A DNA stretch of 64,000 nucleotides, taken from assembly GCA_030697555.1 (NCBI GenBank), contig JAUYPV010000009.1:59458-123457 (forward strand). Reading direction: 5' to 3'. The notes under the pieces were generated by a model. It saw nothing but the letters and a program-made list of their open reading frames with translations, did no database searches and was not told the origin of the DNA. The position numbers and the translations under genes are program-made. This document shows positions 32,419 to 39,749 of this stretch, piece by piece; the first letter of the stretch is position 1, and each line of letters opens with the position of its first letter. Source of the stretch: Hyphomonadaceae bacterium. GTDB taxonomy: Bacteria > Pseudomonadota > Alphaproteobacteria > Caulobacterales > Hyphomonadaceae.

Positions 32419-34599
32419 TCAGGCGGTCATCGCGTCGATGTCGGAGAGGACTGAAGTGAGGTCCGGGTCTTCGCCGTTCACGGGCGCGGCGCGCTTGGCG
32501 GGCGCCGCCGGGGCGGACCCATCGAGAAGCCGGCTTACCTTGTCCAGCAGTTCGGCGCGATTGATCGGCTTGGCGGAATAGTCGGTCATGCCCAGCGCGA
32601 GGAGCCGCTCCCTGTCGCCGGACATCGCCTCGGCCGTCAGCGCAATGACGGGAATATCGCGCCAGTGCGTGTCGCTTGCGCGGATACGCGAGATGCACTC
32701 ACGGCCGTCCATCACCGGCATATGGATATCGAGCAGAACGAGATCGAACGCCTCGGCGGCGAGCAAGTCGAGAGCTTCCTTGCCGTCCTGCGCCTCGCGC
32801 AGGTCCAGCCCCAGAGCAGCGAGGAAGAACTTCACGACCTGGCGGTTCACCGCGTTGTCGTCGACGATCAGCACGCGGGCGCTGGTGCGCCGCATGGGGA
32901 TAATTTCCGCCGTCCGCGAGTTTTGGGGGGCCGCCTCTTCGGCGCCGGCTTCGGCTTCCACATGCACTGTGAATGTCGAGCCGCTTCCGGGTTCGCTCGT
33001 GACGGTCACATCGCCGCCCATCAGCCGTGCGAGCCGCCGCGAGATGGCGAGGCCGAGCCCGCTGCCGCCGAAAGTGCGCGTGGTGGACGCGTCGGCCTGA
33101 GTGAAGTTGCCGAACAGCTTGGACATCGTTTCGGGACTCATGCCGATGCCGCTGTCCCGCACCGCTACGGCGACGCGATAGCGATCCCCGGCAACCGGAT
33201 GCACGCTGACGCCGATGCATACCTCGCCTGCCGGCGTGAACTTGATCGCGTTGGAGACGAGGTTGGAGATGCACTGTTGCAGCCGGACAGCGTCGACCTT
33301 GAGCGATTGCTTCAGCTCGCCCGCATGCGAAACGGTGAGCTTGAGGGACTTTTCGTTCGCCAGCGGCCGGAACAGGTTTGCCACGCGATCGACGAGTCCG
33401 GCGATGTCGGTATCCACCGGAGAGATTTCCAGCTTGTCGGCCTCGATCTTCGAAAGGTCGAGCACGTCGTTGAGCAGCGCCAGCAGGTTTTCGCCCGAGG
33501 ACAGGATGATGCTGACCTTCTGTGAGTCAGGCTCTGCGAGCTGATCCGACTCCCTGAGCGACTGGGCCATGCCGAGGATGCCGTTCAGCGGGGTCCTGAT
33601 CTCGTGGCTCATGGAGGCGAGGAACTGGGACTTTGCGACGCTGGCCTGTTGCGCAGCGTCGCGCGACGCCTCGAGTGCGATGAGTGAGGCGTCGAGATCC
33701 CTTCGCTGGCGCGCCAGCGTGCGAAGGATGCGCAGCACGCGCAGGAGAAGCAGGACGGAGGCAAGCGCCAGGATGGAAACGATGGCGATGATCAGTGGGC
33801 CGGCCTGCCGAAGCACGCCAGCGCCCGGGTTTTGCGGCTTCCACGTCAAACCACCAAGGTCCTCACCGCTGAAGCCGGTGAGCGGTACGTGCGGACGGGC
33901 GGCCTGGCCGGGCGCGGCGAGCGCGGGCGCATCCAGGCCCAGGTCGGTGGTGACGCCGCTCACAAAGTGAGACAGTTTCCGGGCGGAGACGACGACGCCG
34001 TCGGCCTCCGGCAGTGTCGCGTCTTCGATGCGTTCCGGCACGACGGTTGAAGCGGCGACGAGATAGAGTTCTTCGTCAATCTCGACGATGGACTGCAGCG
34101 CCACCGCGGCGTCGAAGCTGAAGGTGCGCTTGCCTGCAGCATCCAGCCGGCGCGACGGGCTTTCCTTGCGAATGGAGGCCACCATCGGGGCAACAGCCTG
34201 CAGCAGCGCAGCCTCGTCCGACACGGACACCGGCTCGCTGTCGCGCGAGGCGTAAACGGCTACGCCGCCGCTGTCGAAAGCCACAGTGACATCGTGGCCC
34301 ATGAAGTCGGCGTAGTAGTCGCCGAAATTGATCTGCATCCACTCCATGTCTTTGCGGGAGAGCGCGAAATACGCGTCGCTCCAGATCGCGGCGGACGCGA
34401 CATCTTCCCCAACCTTCGACAGGGCGCGCTTCGAGGCTTCGGTGACGAGACGTACTTCGGACCGCTCGCTCAGGTCGTCGACCGAACTGGCGCTGTAAGC
34501 GACGAGGCCAAGCACAGCCGCAACGACAGCGACCACGACGATGAAGATAGCGATCGCGACGCGTTTGAGTTCGGCTGTGTTCCAGGCAGCGGCGGTCAT
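32419..34599 (-). CDS. Hybrid sensor histidine kinase with CHASE4-like periplasmic sensor
   Basis: The 726-residue protein has TM1 (VAIAIFIVVVAVVAAVLGLVAY), a periplasmic sensor with CHASE4 features (DVASAAIWSDAYFALSRKDMEWMQINFGDYYADF), TM2 (PLIIAIVSILALASVLLLLRVL, about 275-297), HisKA with SMSHEIRTPLNGILGMAQSL, HATPase with NLVSNAIKFTPAGEV and GGSGLGLAISRRLA, and a C-terminal receiver (RVLIVDDNAVNRQ, LVLLDIHMPVMDG, YSAKPI). It faces the same way as the PAS kinase downstream, with a 175-bp gap. Confidence 0.92.
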   Translation of the reverse strand: MTAAAWNTAELKRVAIAIFIVVVAVVAAVLGLVAYSASSVDDLSERSEVRLVTEASKRALSKVGEDVASAAIWSDAYFALSRKDMEWMQINFGDYYADFMGHDVTVAFDSGGVAVYASRDSEPVSVSDEAALLQAVAPMVASIRKESPSRRLDAAGKRTFSFDAAVALQSIVEIDEELYLVAASTVVPERIEDATLPEADGVVVSARKLSHFVSGVTTDLGLDAPALAAPGQAARPHVPLTGFSGEDLGGLTWKPQNPGAGVLRQAGPLIIAIVSILALASVLLLLRVLRILRTLARQRRDLDASLIALEASRDAAQQASVAKSQFLASMSHEIRTPLNGILGMAQSLRESDQLAEPDSQKVSIILSSGENLLALLNDVLDLSKIEADKLEISPVDTDIAGLVDRVANLFRPLANEKSLKLTVSHAGELKQSLKVDAVRLQQCISNLVSNAIKFTPAGEVCIGVSVHPVAGDRYRVAVAVRDSGIGMSPETMSKLFGNFTQADASTTRTFGGSGLGLAISRRLARLMGGDVTVTSEPGSGSTFTVHVEAEAGAEEAAPQNSRTAEIIPMRRTSARVLIVDDNAVNRQVVKFFLAALGLDLREAQDGKEALDLLAAEAFDLVLLDIHMPVMDGRECISRIRASDTHWRDIPVIALTAEAMSGDRERLLALGMTDYSAKPINRAELLDKVSRLLDGSAPAAPAKRAAPVNGEDPDLTSVLSDIDAMTA

Positions 34600-34723
34600 A
34601 CGCCGTCATCGCAAAAAAAGGCTAATGCCCGCTGAAAGTCGTCCACCAGCATGAATCAGATCGACGACTTCGCTCATCCTTAAGGCCTGCCCGGTAGAAG
34701 CGCGGAATCCTGGGAGTGTGCGT

Positions 34724-35428
34724 ATGTATCGTGCCCTAGCCTGCACTCTTGTCAGTCTCGCGAGCGCCTGTGGCGCGGTGGCGCAGTCAGCGGATGACGT
34801 ACAGGAAGCTGACTTCACATTTGATGGTTTGGCCACCGTGGTGTCCGACTACCGCTATCGCGGATGGTCGCTTTCCGGCGAGCGGCCAGCCCTGCAGCTC
34901 GAAGCGAATGTAGCCCACGTGTCCGGCTTCTATGCCGGCGCCTTCGCCTCGACGATCGAGGAATACGGAATCGACGCGGACGGCGACGGGGCCAAGGTGG
35001 AGCTGGATATTTCAGCAGGCTGGGCTGCCTCGGTCGCGGGTTTCGACCTGGATGCCGGCGCCATGGTCTATCTTTATCCGGGCGCGAGCGACGTGAACTA
35101 TGTCGTGCTGCCTGTCAGCGCCGCGCGGTCATTCGGCGAGTGGTCGGTCACGCTGGGCTACGAATACACGCCTAGCCAGTCATCGCTTGGCGATGTGGAT
35201 GGAACCTATGTCTGGGTGGGCGCGGACTGGGCGAGCGACTCCTTTCCGATCTGGTTCAGCAGCGTAATCGGACGCGAGGAAGGCGCCTGGGCGCCTGAGG
35301 GCAAGACCGACTGGAGCCTCGGCGCATTCCACACGCTGGGCCCGGTCGATCTCGGCCTGACCTACACCGATACCGACGAAGCGGCCGCAGGCTCCGCCGT
35401 CGTTGCGGAACTCCGGTCGCATTTCTAG
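34724..35428 (+). CDS. TIGR02001-type (TorF-like) putative outer-membrane porin
   Basis: The 234-residue protein has a signal peptide (MYRALACTLVSLASACGAVAQS). The mature part is rich in aromatic-ended beta-strands: DYRYRGWSLSGERPALQLEANV, YAGAFASTIEEYG, and a closing strand AVVAELRSHF with a C-terminal Phe. The ATTVVSDYRYRG-type start is the signature of TIGR02001. It is divergent from the CHASE4 kinase. Channel substrate unknown. Confidence 0.82.
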   Translation: MYRALACTLVSLASACGAVAQSADDVQEADFTFDGLATVVSDYRYRGWSLSGERPALQLEANVAHVSGFYAGAFASTIEEYGIDADGDGAKVELDISAGWAASVAGFDLDAGAMVYLYPGASDVNYVVLPVSAARSFGEWSVTLGYEYTPSQSSLGDVDGTYVWVGADWASDSFPIWFSSVIGREEGAWAPEGKTDWSLGAFHTLGPVDLGLTYTDTDEAAAGSAVVAELRSHF

Positions 35429-35516
35429 GCGAACGTCGCAGTTCACGGGGATGTACGGCCCTGCCCGCTTCCAGCCGGCGTGATCGCGGCTATGGTCGGG
35501 GCAAAGGGATGACCAC

Positions 35517-36197
35517 ATGAACGTCACTGAGGCCGTGCGTCAGCGAATCTCGACGCGAGGGTATCTCGACAAGCCGATTGCCAAGGCGGAGCTGGCCGGG
35601 CTGCTGGAGACGGCGCAGCGGGCGCCGTCGGGCGGGAACCTGCAGCCGTGGAAGCTGGTGGCGGTGACGGGCGCGGCGAAGGACGAGATCATCGGGATCG
35701 CGCAACGCGTGCTCGCGGCCGATCCGATGGGCGCCGTGCCGGGGGACAGGCCGGTCTATCCCGATCTCAACGTGGTCGATCCCGTCTACAACGAGCGGCG
35801 CAAGCGCGTCGGCGAGATGATGTACGCCAAGGTCGGCATCCCGAAGGAGGATCGCGTGGGGCGCATCCGGTGGTTCGCCAACAATTATCGTTTTTTCGGC
35901 GCGCCGGTGGGGCTGTTCCTCATCATCGACAGGCGCATGGGCCATGGGCAGTGGGCGCACATGGGCATGTACATGCAGACCATTGCGCTGCTGGCCGAGG
36001 AGCGGGGCTGGGCGACGTGCATGCAGGAATGCTGGGCGCGTGTGCGCAACGAGCTGCATGATCATTTCGGGCTGGACGAGCACCACATGGTCTATGCGGG
36101 GATTGCTCTGGGTTATCCGGATCCGAACGAGCCGGCGAACGAACTCTACGCCGATCGCGCGCCGCAGAGCGAAGTGGTGGACTTCAGGGGGTTCTAG
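35517..36197 (+). CDS. Nitroreductase-family flavoprotein
   Basis: The 226-residue protein has the FMN-binding start (ISTRGYLDKPIAKAELAGLLETAQRAPSGGNLQPWKLV) and the later MQTIALLAEERGWATCMQECW and GIALGYPDPNEPANE, typical of NAD(P)H-dependent nitroreductases that dimerise and use FMN. Its C-terminus NELYADRAPQSEVVDFRGF is partly duplicated at 37618-37672. The product is cytosolic. The physiological substrate is unknown. Confidence 0.9.
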   Translation: MNVTEAVRQRISTRGYLDKPIAKAELAGLLETAQRAPSGGNLQPWKLVAVTGAAKDEIIGIAQRVLAADPMGAVPGDRPVYPDLNVVDPVYNERRKRVGEMMYAKVGIPKEDRVGRIRWFANNYRFFGAPVGLFLIIDRRMGHGQWAHMGMYMQTIALLAEERGWATCMQECWARVRNELHDHFGLDEHHMVYAGIALGYPDPNEPANELYADRAPQSEVVDFRGF

Positions 36198-36251
36198 GCA
36201 ACCTCATGGCCCAGGGAGATTCCAGCGCGGTCATCCCGGCTGGCTTTCCCT

Positions 36252-36324
36252 GGTGTCGTGGGCCCCCTGGTGTCGTGGGCCCTATGTGTGGGCCCTATGT
36301 CGTGGGCCCAGTGTCGTTGGGCCC
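36252..36324. repeat. Short tandem repeats around GGGCCC
   Basis: Five units of the GTGTCGTGGGCCC type occur with 13-17-bp spacing, each with GGGCCC (at 36260, 36277, 36290, 36304, 36319). They lie in the 258-bp gap between the nitroreductase and a receiver gene. Confidence 0.75.
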
Positions 36325-36455
36325 GTGCCACCCTGTGCCGACGCCAATTTCGGCAATTAGCATAGCACCCTATCATTTGAATTTTCTTGACCCTGCCGCG
36401 ACAGTGTTCCTGCGCGCGGGACCGGACAGCGCCGACGGTACTTCAGGGAAGCGCC

Positions 36456-36977
36456 ATGACTGTCTCGTTGGAAAGACTCAAGGTCTTTGTCGTCGACGAC
36501 AACCATCACATGATCAACATCATAAAGGCGATCCTGCGCGGTTTCGGCGTCAAGGATATCCTCGATGCAATCAATCCCCTCGAGGCGCTCAACATCGTTC
36601 GCACCACAAAATTCGACTTGATCATTACTGACTTTGCGATGGAGCCGATCGACGGCTGCGAGCTGACCAAAACGATCCGCGCGGAAGAAGGCGCACCGAA
36701 CCGTCTTACGCCGATCATCATGCTGTCCGCGTATGCAGAACGTTCGAAAGTCGAAATAGCGCGCGATGCCGGCATTACCGAATTCTGCGCCAAGCCGGTG
36801 ACCGCGACCGAACTCTATCGGAAAATCGCTGCGGCGGCCAATTCGCCGCGCCCCTTCGTGCGCACGAATATGTATTCCGGTCCCGATCGCCGCCGGCGCA
36901 AGAACAGCCCGCATGAGGGGCCAGAACGCCGGGAAGCGCCGCTCGAGTTCGGAGACACCGGCGCGCCGGGCGCCTAG
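36456..36977 (+). CDS. Receiver-domain response regulator with basic tail
   Basis: The 173-residue protein has a receiver (KVFVVDDNHHMINIIKAIL; phosphoacceptor in LIITDFAMEPIDG; Lys in FCAKPVTATELY). It ends with a basic tail containing the motif SGPDRRRRKNS, with GPERREAP after it. GPDRRR motifs follow receiver domains in several alphaproteobacterial stand-alone regulators. The start MTVSLERL was chosen for the receiver start. It lies convergent with marR-like 36985-37500, with only 7 bp between. Confidence 0.88.
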   Translation: MTVSLERLKVFVVDDNHHMINIIKAILRGFGVKDILDAINPLEALNIVRTTKFDLIITDFAMEPIDGCELTKTIRAEEGAPNRLTPIIMLSAYAERSKVEIARDAGITEFCAKPVTATELYRKIAAAANSPRPFVRTNMYSGPDRRRRKNSPHEGPERREAPLEFGDTGAPGA

Positions 36978-36984
36978 GATCGGG

Positions 36985-37500
36985 CTATTCGCTCGAAGCC
37001 GGCTCCAGCCGGTGGGAAAGATGCTGTAGCACCCGATCCGTTGTTTGCAGATCGGCATCGCTTACGCCAGTGAACAGCTCGTCCCTGAGGGTCGCTGCAA
37101 TCCCGTCGACTTGCGCGAGAACCTCGCGGCCCTTTGCCGAAATGGAAATGATCTTTGCGCGCCGATCATGGCTCGCGCTTTCCCGCGCGATGAGGTGCTG
37201 ATGCTCGAGTGCATCGAGCAGCCGCACCAATGTGGGACCTCGCACGCCAAGGCGCTCTGCAAGATTGGTCTGAGTAAGGCCCTTCGAAGCGTCGGCAATC
37301 ATGTAAAGAGCGGTCCAGCGTGCGTCCGTCTGATCGAGCTTCTTCATGCGCTCGGTAAAACGCGCGCGCCAGAGACGCGCCGCAAGGATGATCTTGAAGG
37401 CGACTGCAAACTGGATTTCATCCCTGGGGCTGCCCGATGAATGTGAGCGAGGCGCGGCGTTGCGTGGCAAGGCGAACTCCTCCGTGGGCAATGCGAGCAT
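36985..37500 (-). CDS. MarR-family transcriptional regulator
   Basis: The product from the ATG at 37500 is 171 residues. The winged HTH is clear: DARWTALYMIADASKGLTQTNLAERLGVRGPTLVRLLDALEHQHLIARESASHDRRAKIISISAKGREVL. The DxRxK wing fits MarR. An open GTG start about 130 bp further upstream would add 43 residues and was rejected because SD AAGGG precedes 37500. It is convergent with the receiver gene. The ligand is unknown. Confidence 0.87.
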   Translation of the reverse strand: MLALPTEEFALPRNAAPRSHSSGSPRDEIQFAVAFKIILAARLWRARFTERMKKLDQTDARWTALYMIADASKGLTQTNLAERLGVRGPTLVRLLDALEHQHLIARESASHDRRAKIISISAKGREVLAQVDGIAATLRDELFTGVSDADLQTTDRVLQHLSHRLEPASSE

Positions 37501-37617
37501 ATACCCTTCACTACGCTCTGCTTGATGATTCTCGGCGGCGGAGGCGGTCTCAGTAAAACCGAGAGTTGCGGTTACCTGTACCATTAGGCGCCCGTCGGCG
37601 TCCCGACCGAGTTCCCG

Positions 37618-37672
37618 AACGATTTCCACGCCAACCGCGCGCCGCAGAGCGCGGTGGTGGAGTTCGGGGGCC
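37618..37672 (+). pseudogene. Remnant of a nitroreductase 3' end
   Basis: The frame reads NDFHANRAPQSAVVEFGG, close to the C-terminus of the nitroreductase at 35517-36197 (NELYADRAPQSEVVDFRG). At nucleotide level most of about 46 positions match. Stops lie upstream and no N-terminal part remains, so it is a fragment left by duplication or rearrangement between marR and vapB. Confidence 0.5.
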
Positions 37673-37711
37673 AGGCTCCCGTCTCGCGGATTGACATTTG
37701 CGCCAGCTGGT

Positions 37712-37733
37712 ATTACTTTTTCCGGAAAGTAAT
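37712..37733. promoter_or_regulatory. Palindromic operator candidate upstream of vapB
   Basis: ATTACTTT and AAAGTAAT (arms of 8 bp, 6-bp centre TTCCGG) sit immediately before the AbrB-type antitoxin start. VapBC and MazEF modules usually autoregulate through such palindromes. Confidence 0.5.
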
Positions 37734-37743
37734 GGAGCTGGGC

Positions 37744-38004
37744 ATGCAGTCCACGCTTACGTCAAAAAGTCAGGCGACCATTCCCAAGGAAGTACGGGAG
37801 CATCTCGGCATCGCGCCGGGGGACACGGTGAAGTATTTCAACCTTCCCGATGGCCGGACCTACATCCTGCCCGTGAGACCGGCCGCGTCGGTGCGGGGCG
37901 TCCTGAAGGGAAAATCGAAGCGGAAGACACCCGTCTCCACGGAAGAGATGAGCAGCGCCATCAAGAAGTCGGCGGTAAAACGGTATCTGCGAAGCAACAA
38001 GTGA
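37744..38004 (+). CDS. vapB: AbrB/SpoVT-type antitoxin (VapB-like)
   Basis: The 86-residue antitoxin has the AbrB swapped-hairpin DNA-binding domain: STLTSKSQATIPKEVREHLGIAPGDTVKYFNLPDGRTYILP. A basic C-terminal tail (KGKSKRKTPVSTEEMSSAIKKSAVKRY) probably wraps the toxin. ATG 37744 was chosen because GGAG lies 7 nt upstream; ATG 37732 is an alternative. It overlaps the toxin by 4 bp (GTGA). Confidence 0.85.
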   Translation: MQSTLTSKSQATIPKEVREHLGIAPGDTVKYFNLPDGRTYILPVRPAASVRGVLKGKSKRKTPVSTEEMSSAIKKSAVKRYLRSNK

Positions 38005-38399
38005 TCGGCCTCGACACCAATATCGTGGTGAGGCTCATCACGCAGGATGACCCTGCTCAAACCCGGATCGCCAACCGGATCATTGAGCAACGCCTCAGCG
38101 CATCAGAGCAAGGTTTTGTTAGCCTCGCCGTCGTGCTGGAGACCGTCTGGGTCCTGGATAGTATCTATCGGTTTTCCGGCGTCGAAATCGCGACCGCCTT
38201 GCGAGCGCTGCTTTCGGATCAGGCTTTGGCGGTTCAATCCGAGTCGGAAGTCTTCACCGCGCTTGTGGCGTTGGAAGAAAACAGAGCGTCGTTCGCTGAC
38301 GCTCTGATTGCAGCGCTTGCAAGCACGGCGGGCTGCGCGGTCACGCTGACCTTTGACAAGGAGGCGGCTCGCCTGCCCGGCTTCGAGCTGGCGAGATAG
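38001..38399 (+). CDS. vapC: PIN-domain toxin VapC-type
   Basis: The 132-residue protein is a PIN-fold ribonuclease. Acidic residues are placed as usual: GLDTNIVVRLI (first Asp), AVVLETVWVLD (Glu), SFADALIAALA (Asp) and TFDKEAARLPGF (late Asp). VapC toxins cleave tRNA or rRNA. It starts at a GTG overlapping the vapB stop, a coupled toxin-antitoxin pair. Confidence 0.85.
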   Translation: MIGLDTNIVVRLITQDDPAQTRIANRIIEQRLSASEQGFVSLAVVLETVWVLDSIYRFSGVEIATALRALLSDQALAVQSESEVFTALVALEENRASFADALIAALASTAGCAVTLTFDKEAARLPGFELAR

Positions 38400-38400
38400 C

Positions 38401-38817
38401 TCAAGTCCCGCCCACCACACCGAGTTTCTTGAGACCTTCGCGCTGCGCGACCGCCATGACGTGGGCGACCTCGCCGTAGTGCGCCAGGCGGTGGGGAGCA
38501 ATGTGGACTTCGGGTTGCTCCTCGCGATGCGCCTCGACATTAAAGCGGCGATCGAGATCAGAAACGGCGAGCGGCAGGCCGTTCCATAAAAGCGAGCCGT
38601 CGAAATCGATTCGGATCAGGATCGGCTGCAGGGGTGTGCCCGGCAGCGGACAATCCACCGTGCACGGCGCCGGTGTATCCAGCTTCGTCGCGTGGTTCTG
38701 CGCTGGCAGCGTGACGATCAGCATGATGAGAAGCACCAGCATCACGTCGATCAGCGGCGTGGTGTTGATCTCGGAATTCGGTTCGCCTTCTCTTTGCGGG
38801 CCGATCTGCATGGCCAT
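38401..38817 (-). CDS. ExbD/TolR-family protein, no ExbB partner nearby
   Basis: The 138-residue protein has the ExbD TM helix with the proton-relay Asp (INTTPLIDVMLVLLIMLIV, about residues 16-36) and a periplasmic domain with WNGLPLAVSDLDRRFNV and VHIAPHRLAHYGEVAHVMAVAQREG. ExbB/TolQ is not in the window. ATG 38817 was chosen over a longer frame for the family start. It ends 2 bp after vapC stop on the opposite strand. Confidence 0.87.
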   Translation of the reverse strand: MAMQIGPQREGEPNSEINTTPLIDVMLVLLIMLIVTLPAQNHATKLDTPAPCTVDCPLPGTPLQPILIRIDFDGSLLWNGLPLAVSDLDRRFNVEAHREEQPEVHIAPHRLAHYGEVAHVMAVAQREGLKKLGVVGGT

Positions 38818-38893
38818 TGTCGCCTCCCAGGTTTGAGGCGCGCGAACGCAGGCGGGATCGCTTGGCTTCGTCCCGCGCTTCACATTGCGACGC

Positions 38894-38913
38894 CAGAGTA
38901 CATATGTACTCTG
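38894..38913. promoter_or_regulatory. Perfect 20-bp palindrome in divergent exbD region
   Basis: CAGAGTACATATGTACTCTG is its own reverse complement. It sits between exbD (start 38817) and the divergent membrane gene (39031), a position expected for an operator controlling both. Confidence 0.65.
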
Positions 38914-39030
38914 CGATAGACGCTGCGGCAATGGATACGGCTGAGTACCCGAAAATTTTTGCGGCGTTCCGCGAACGCTTGCGTCACTCGGCGGCGCGGG
39001 CGAGATGGGATGCGGGAGCGAGGGACCAGC

Positions 39031-39723
39031 ATGTCAGAGAAGATGGCGTTCCGGCTTGCGGTGATCGCGGCCGTGGTGATGCTTGGCATTATTCCATTGA
39101 TGAGCGTGACGGCGGCGCCGTGCAGCGAGCTGCCGATGTCGACGCTGACGGCGTACGAGCTGGTGCGGTCCGCCGGAGACCTGCAGCGGATATTCGGAGC
39201 GGCGGGCGATGCGTGCGGCGTGACGATCGCGGCGCAGCTCGATCATGCGAATGTGGTGGATGCGGCGGCTTATGTTCCGGCCTACACGGCGTTCTACGCA
39301 TTGACGCTGTTCGCGCTGGGGCAGCGGGACAAGACGCTCGGCTGGGCTGGCGTTGCGATTTCGATCGTGAATGCGGTGGCGGACTGGGCGGAAAACGCGG
39401 CGATGTTCGCGTTGAGCCCGCCGCAGGAGTCGCTGGGGTGGATACCTGCGCTGATCGTGGCGACGAACATCAAGTGGGTGGGGCTGGCGGTGGCGACGAC
39501 GCTGGGCGGCGTGATGCTGATGCGGCGTGGCGGGCTGGGATGGTTGGGGCTCGTTCCCTGCGCTGTGCCCCTCGTGACGTCGCTGTGGGCGGTGGCGATG
39601 CCTGATGCGGCAGGCAAATGGCTGATGCCGGGGATGGTTGTTGCGAGCGTGACGCTGCTGGCGGTAGCAGTGTGGGGATCGTTCGCCAAACAGCCCGTTG
39701 CCGCTGGCGCGGGGCAAAGCTAG
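39031..39723 (+). CDS. Polytopic membrane protein of unknown function
   Basis: The 230-residue protein has about six hydrophobic helices. Its segments include AFRLAVIAAVVMLGIIPLMSV, YVPAYTAFYALTLFALG, LGWAGVAISIVNAVADWAENAAM and KWVGLAVATTLGGVMLM. The motif AYTAFYALTLFALGQRDKTLGW together with DWAENAAMF gives a recognisable conserved core. No function is assigned. GAGGGA lies upstream of the ATG. The next gene, M20-type, begins 26 bp on. Confidence 0.7.
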   Translation: MSEKMAFRLAVIAAVVMLGIIPLMSVTAAPCSELPMSTLTAYELVRSAGDLQRIFGAAGDACGVTIAAQLDHANVVDAAAYVPAYTAFYALTLFALGQRDKTLGWAGVAISIVNAVADWAENAAMFALSPPQESLGWIPALIVATNIKWVGLAVATTLGGVMLMRRGGLGWLGLVPCAVPLVTSLWAVAMPDAAGKWLMPGMVVASVTLLAVAVWGSFAKQPVAAGAGQS

Positions 39724-39749
39724 CGTCTCCCCGTTCGAGGGAGACAGCC

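Noticed and set aside
36985..37629. 43-residue longer MarR start
   Set aside because: The extension uses a GTG start within a nitroreductase remnant; the ATG at 37500 has a better SD and normal MarR length.
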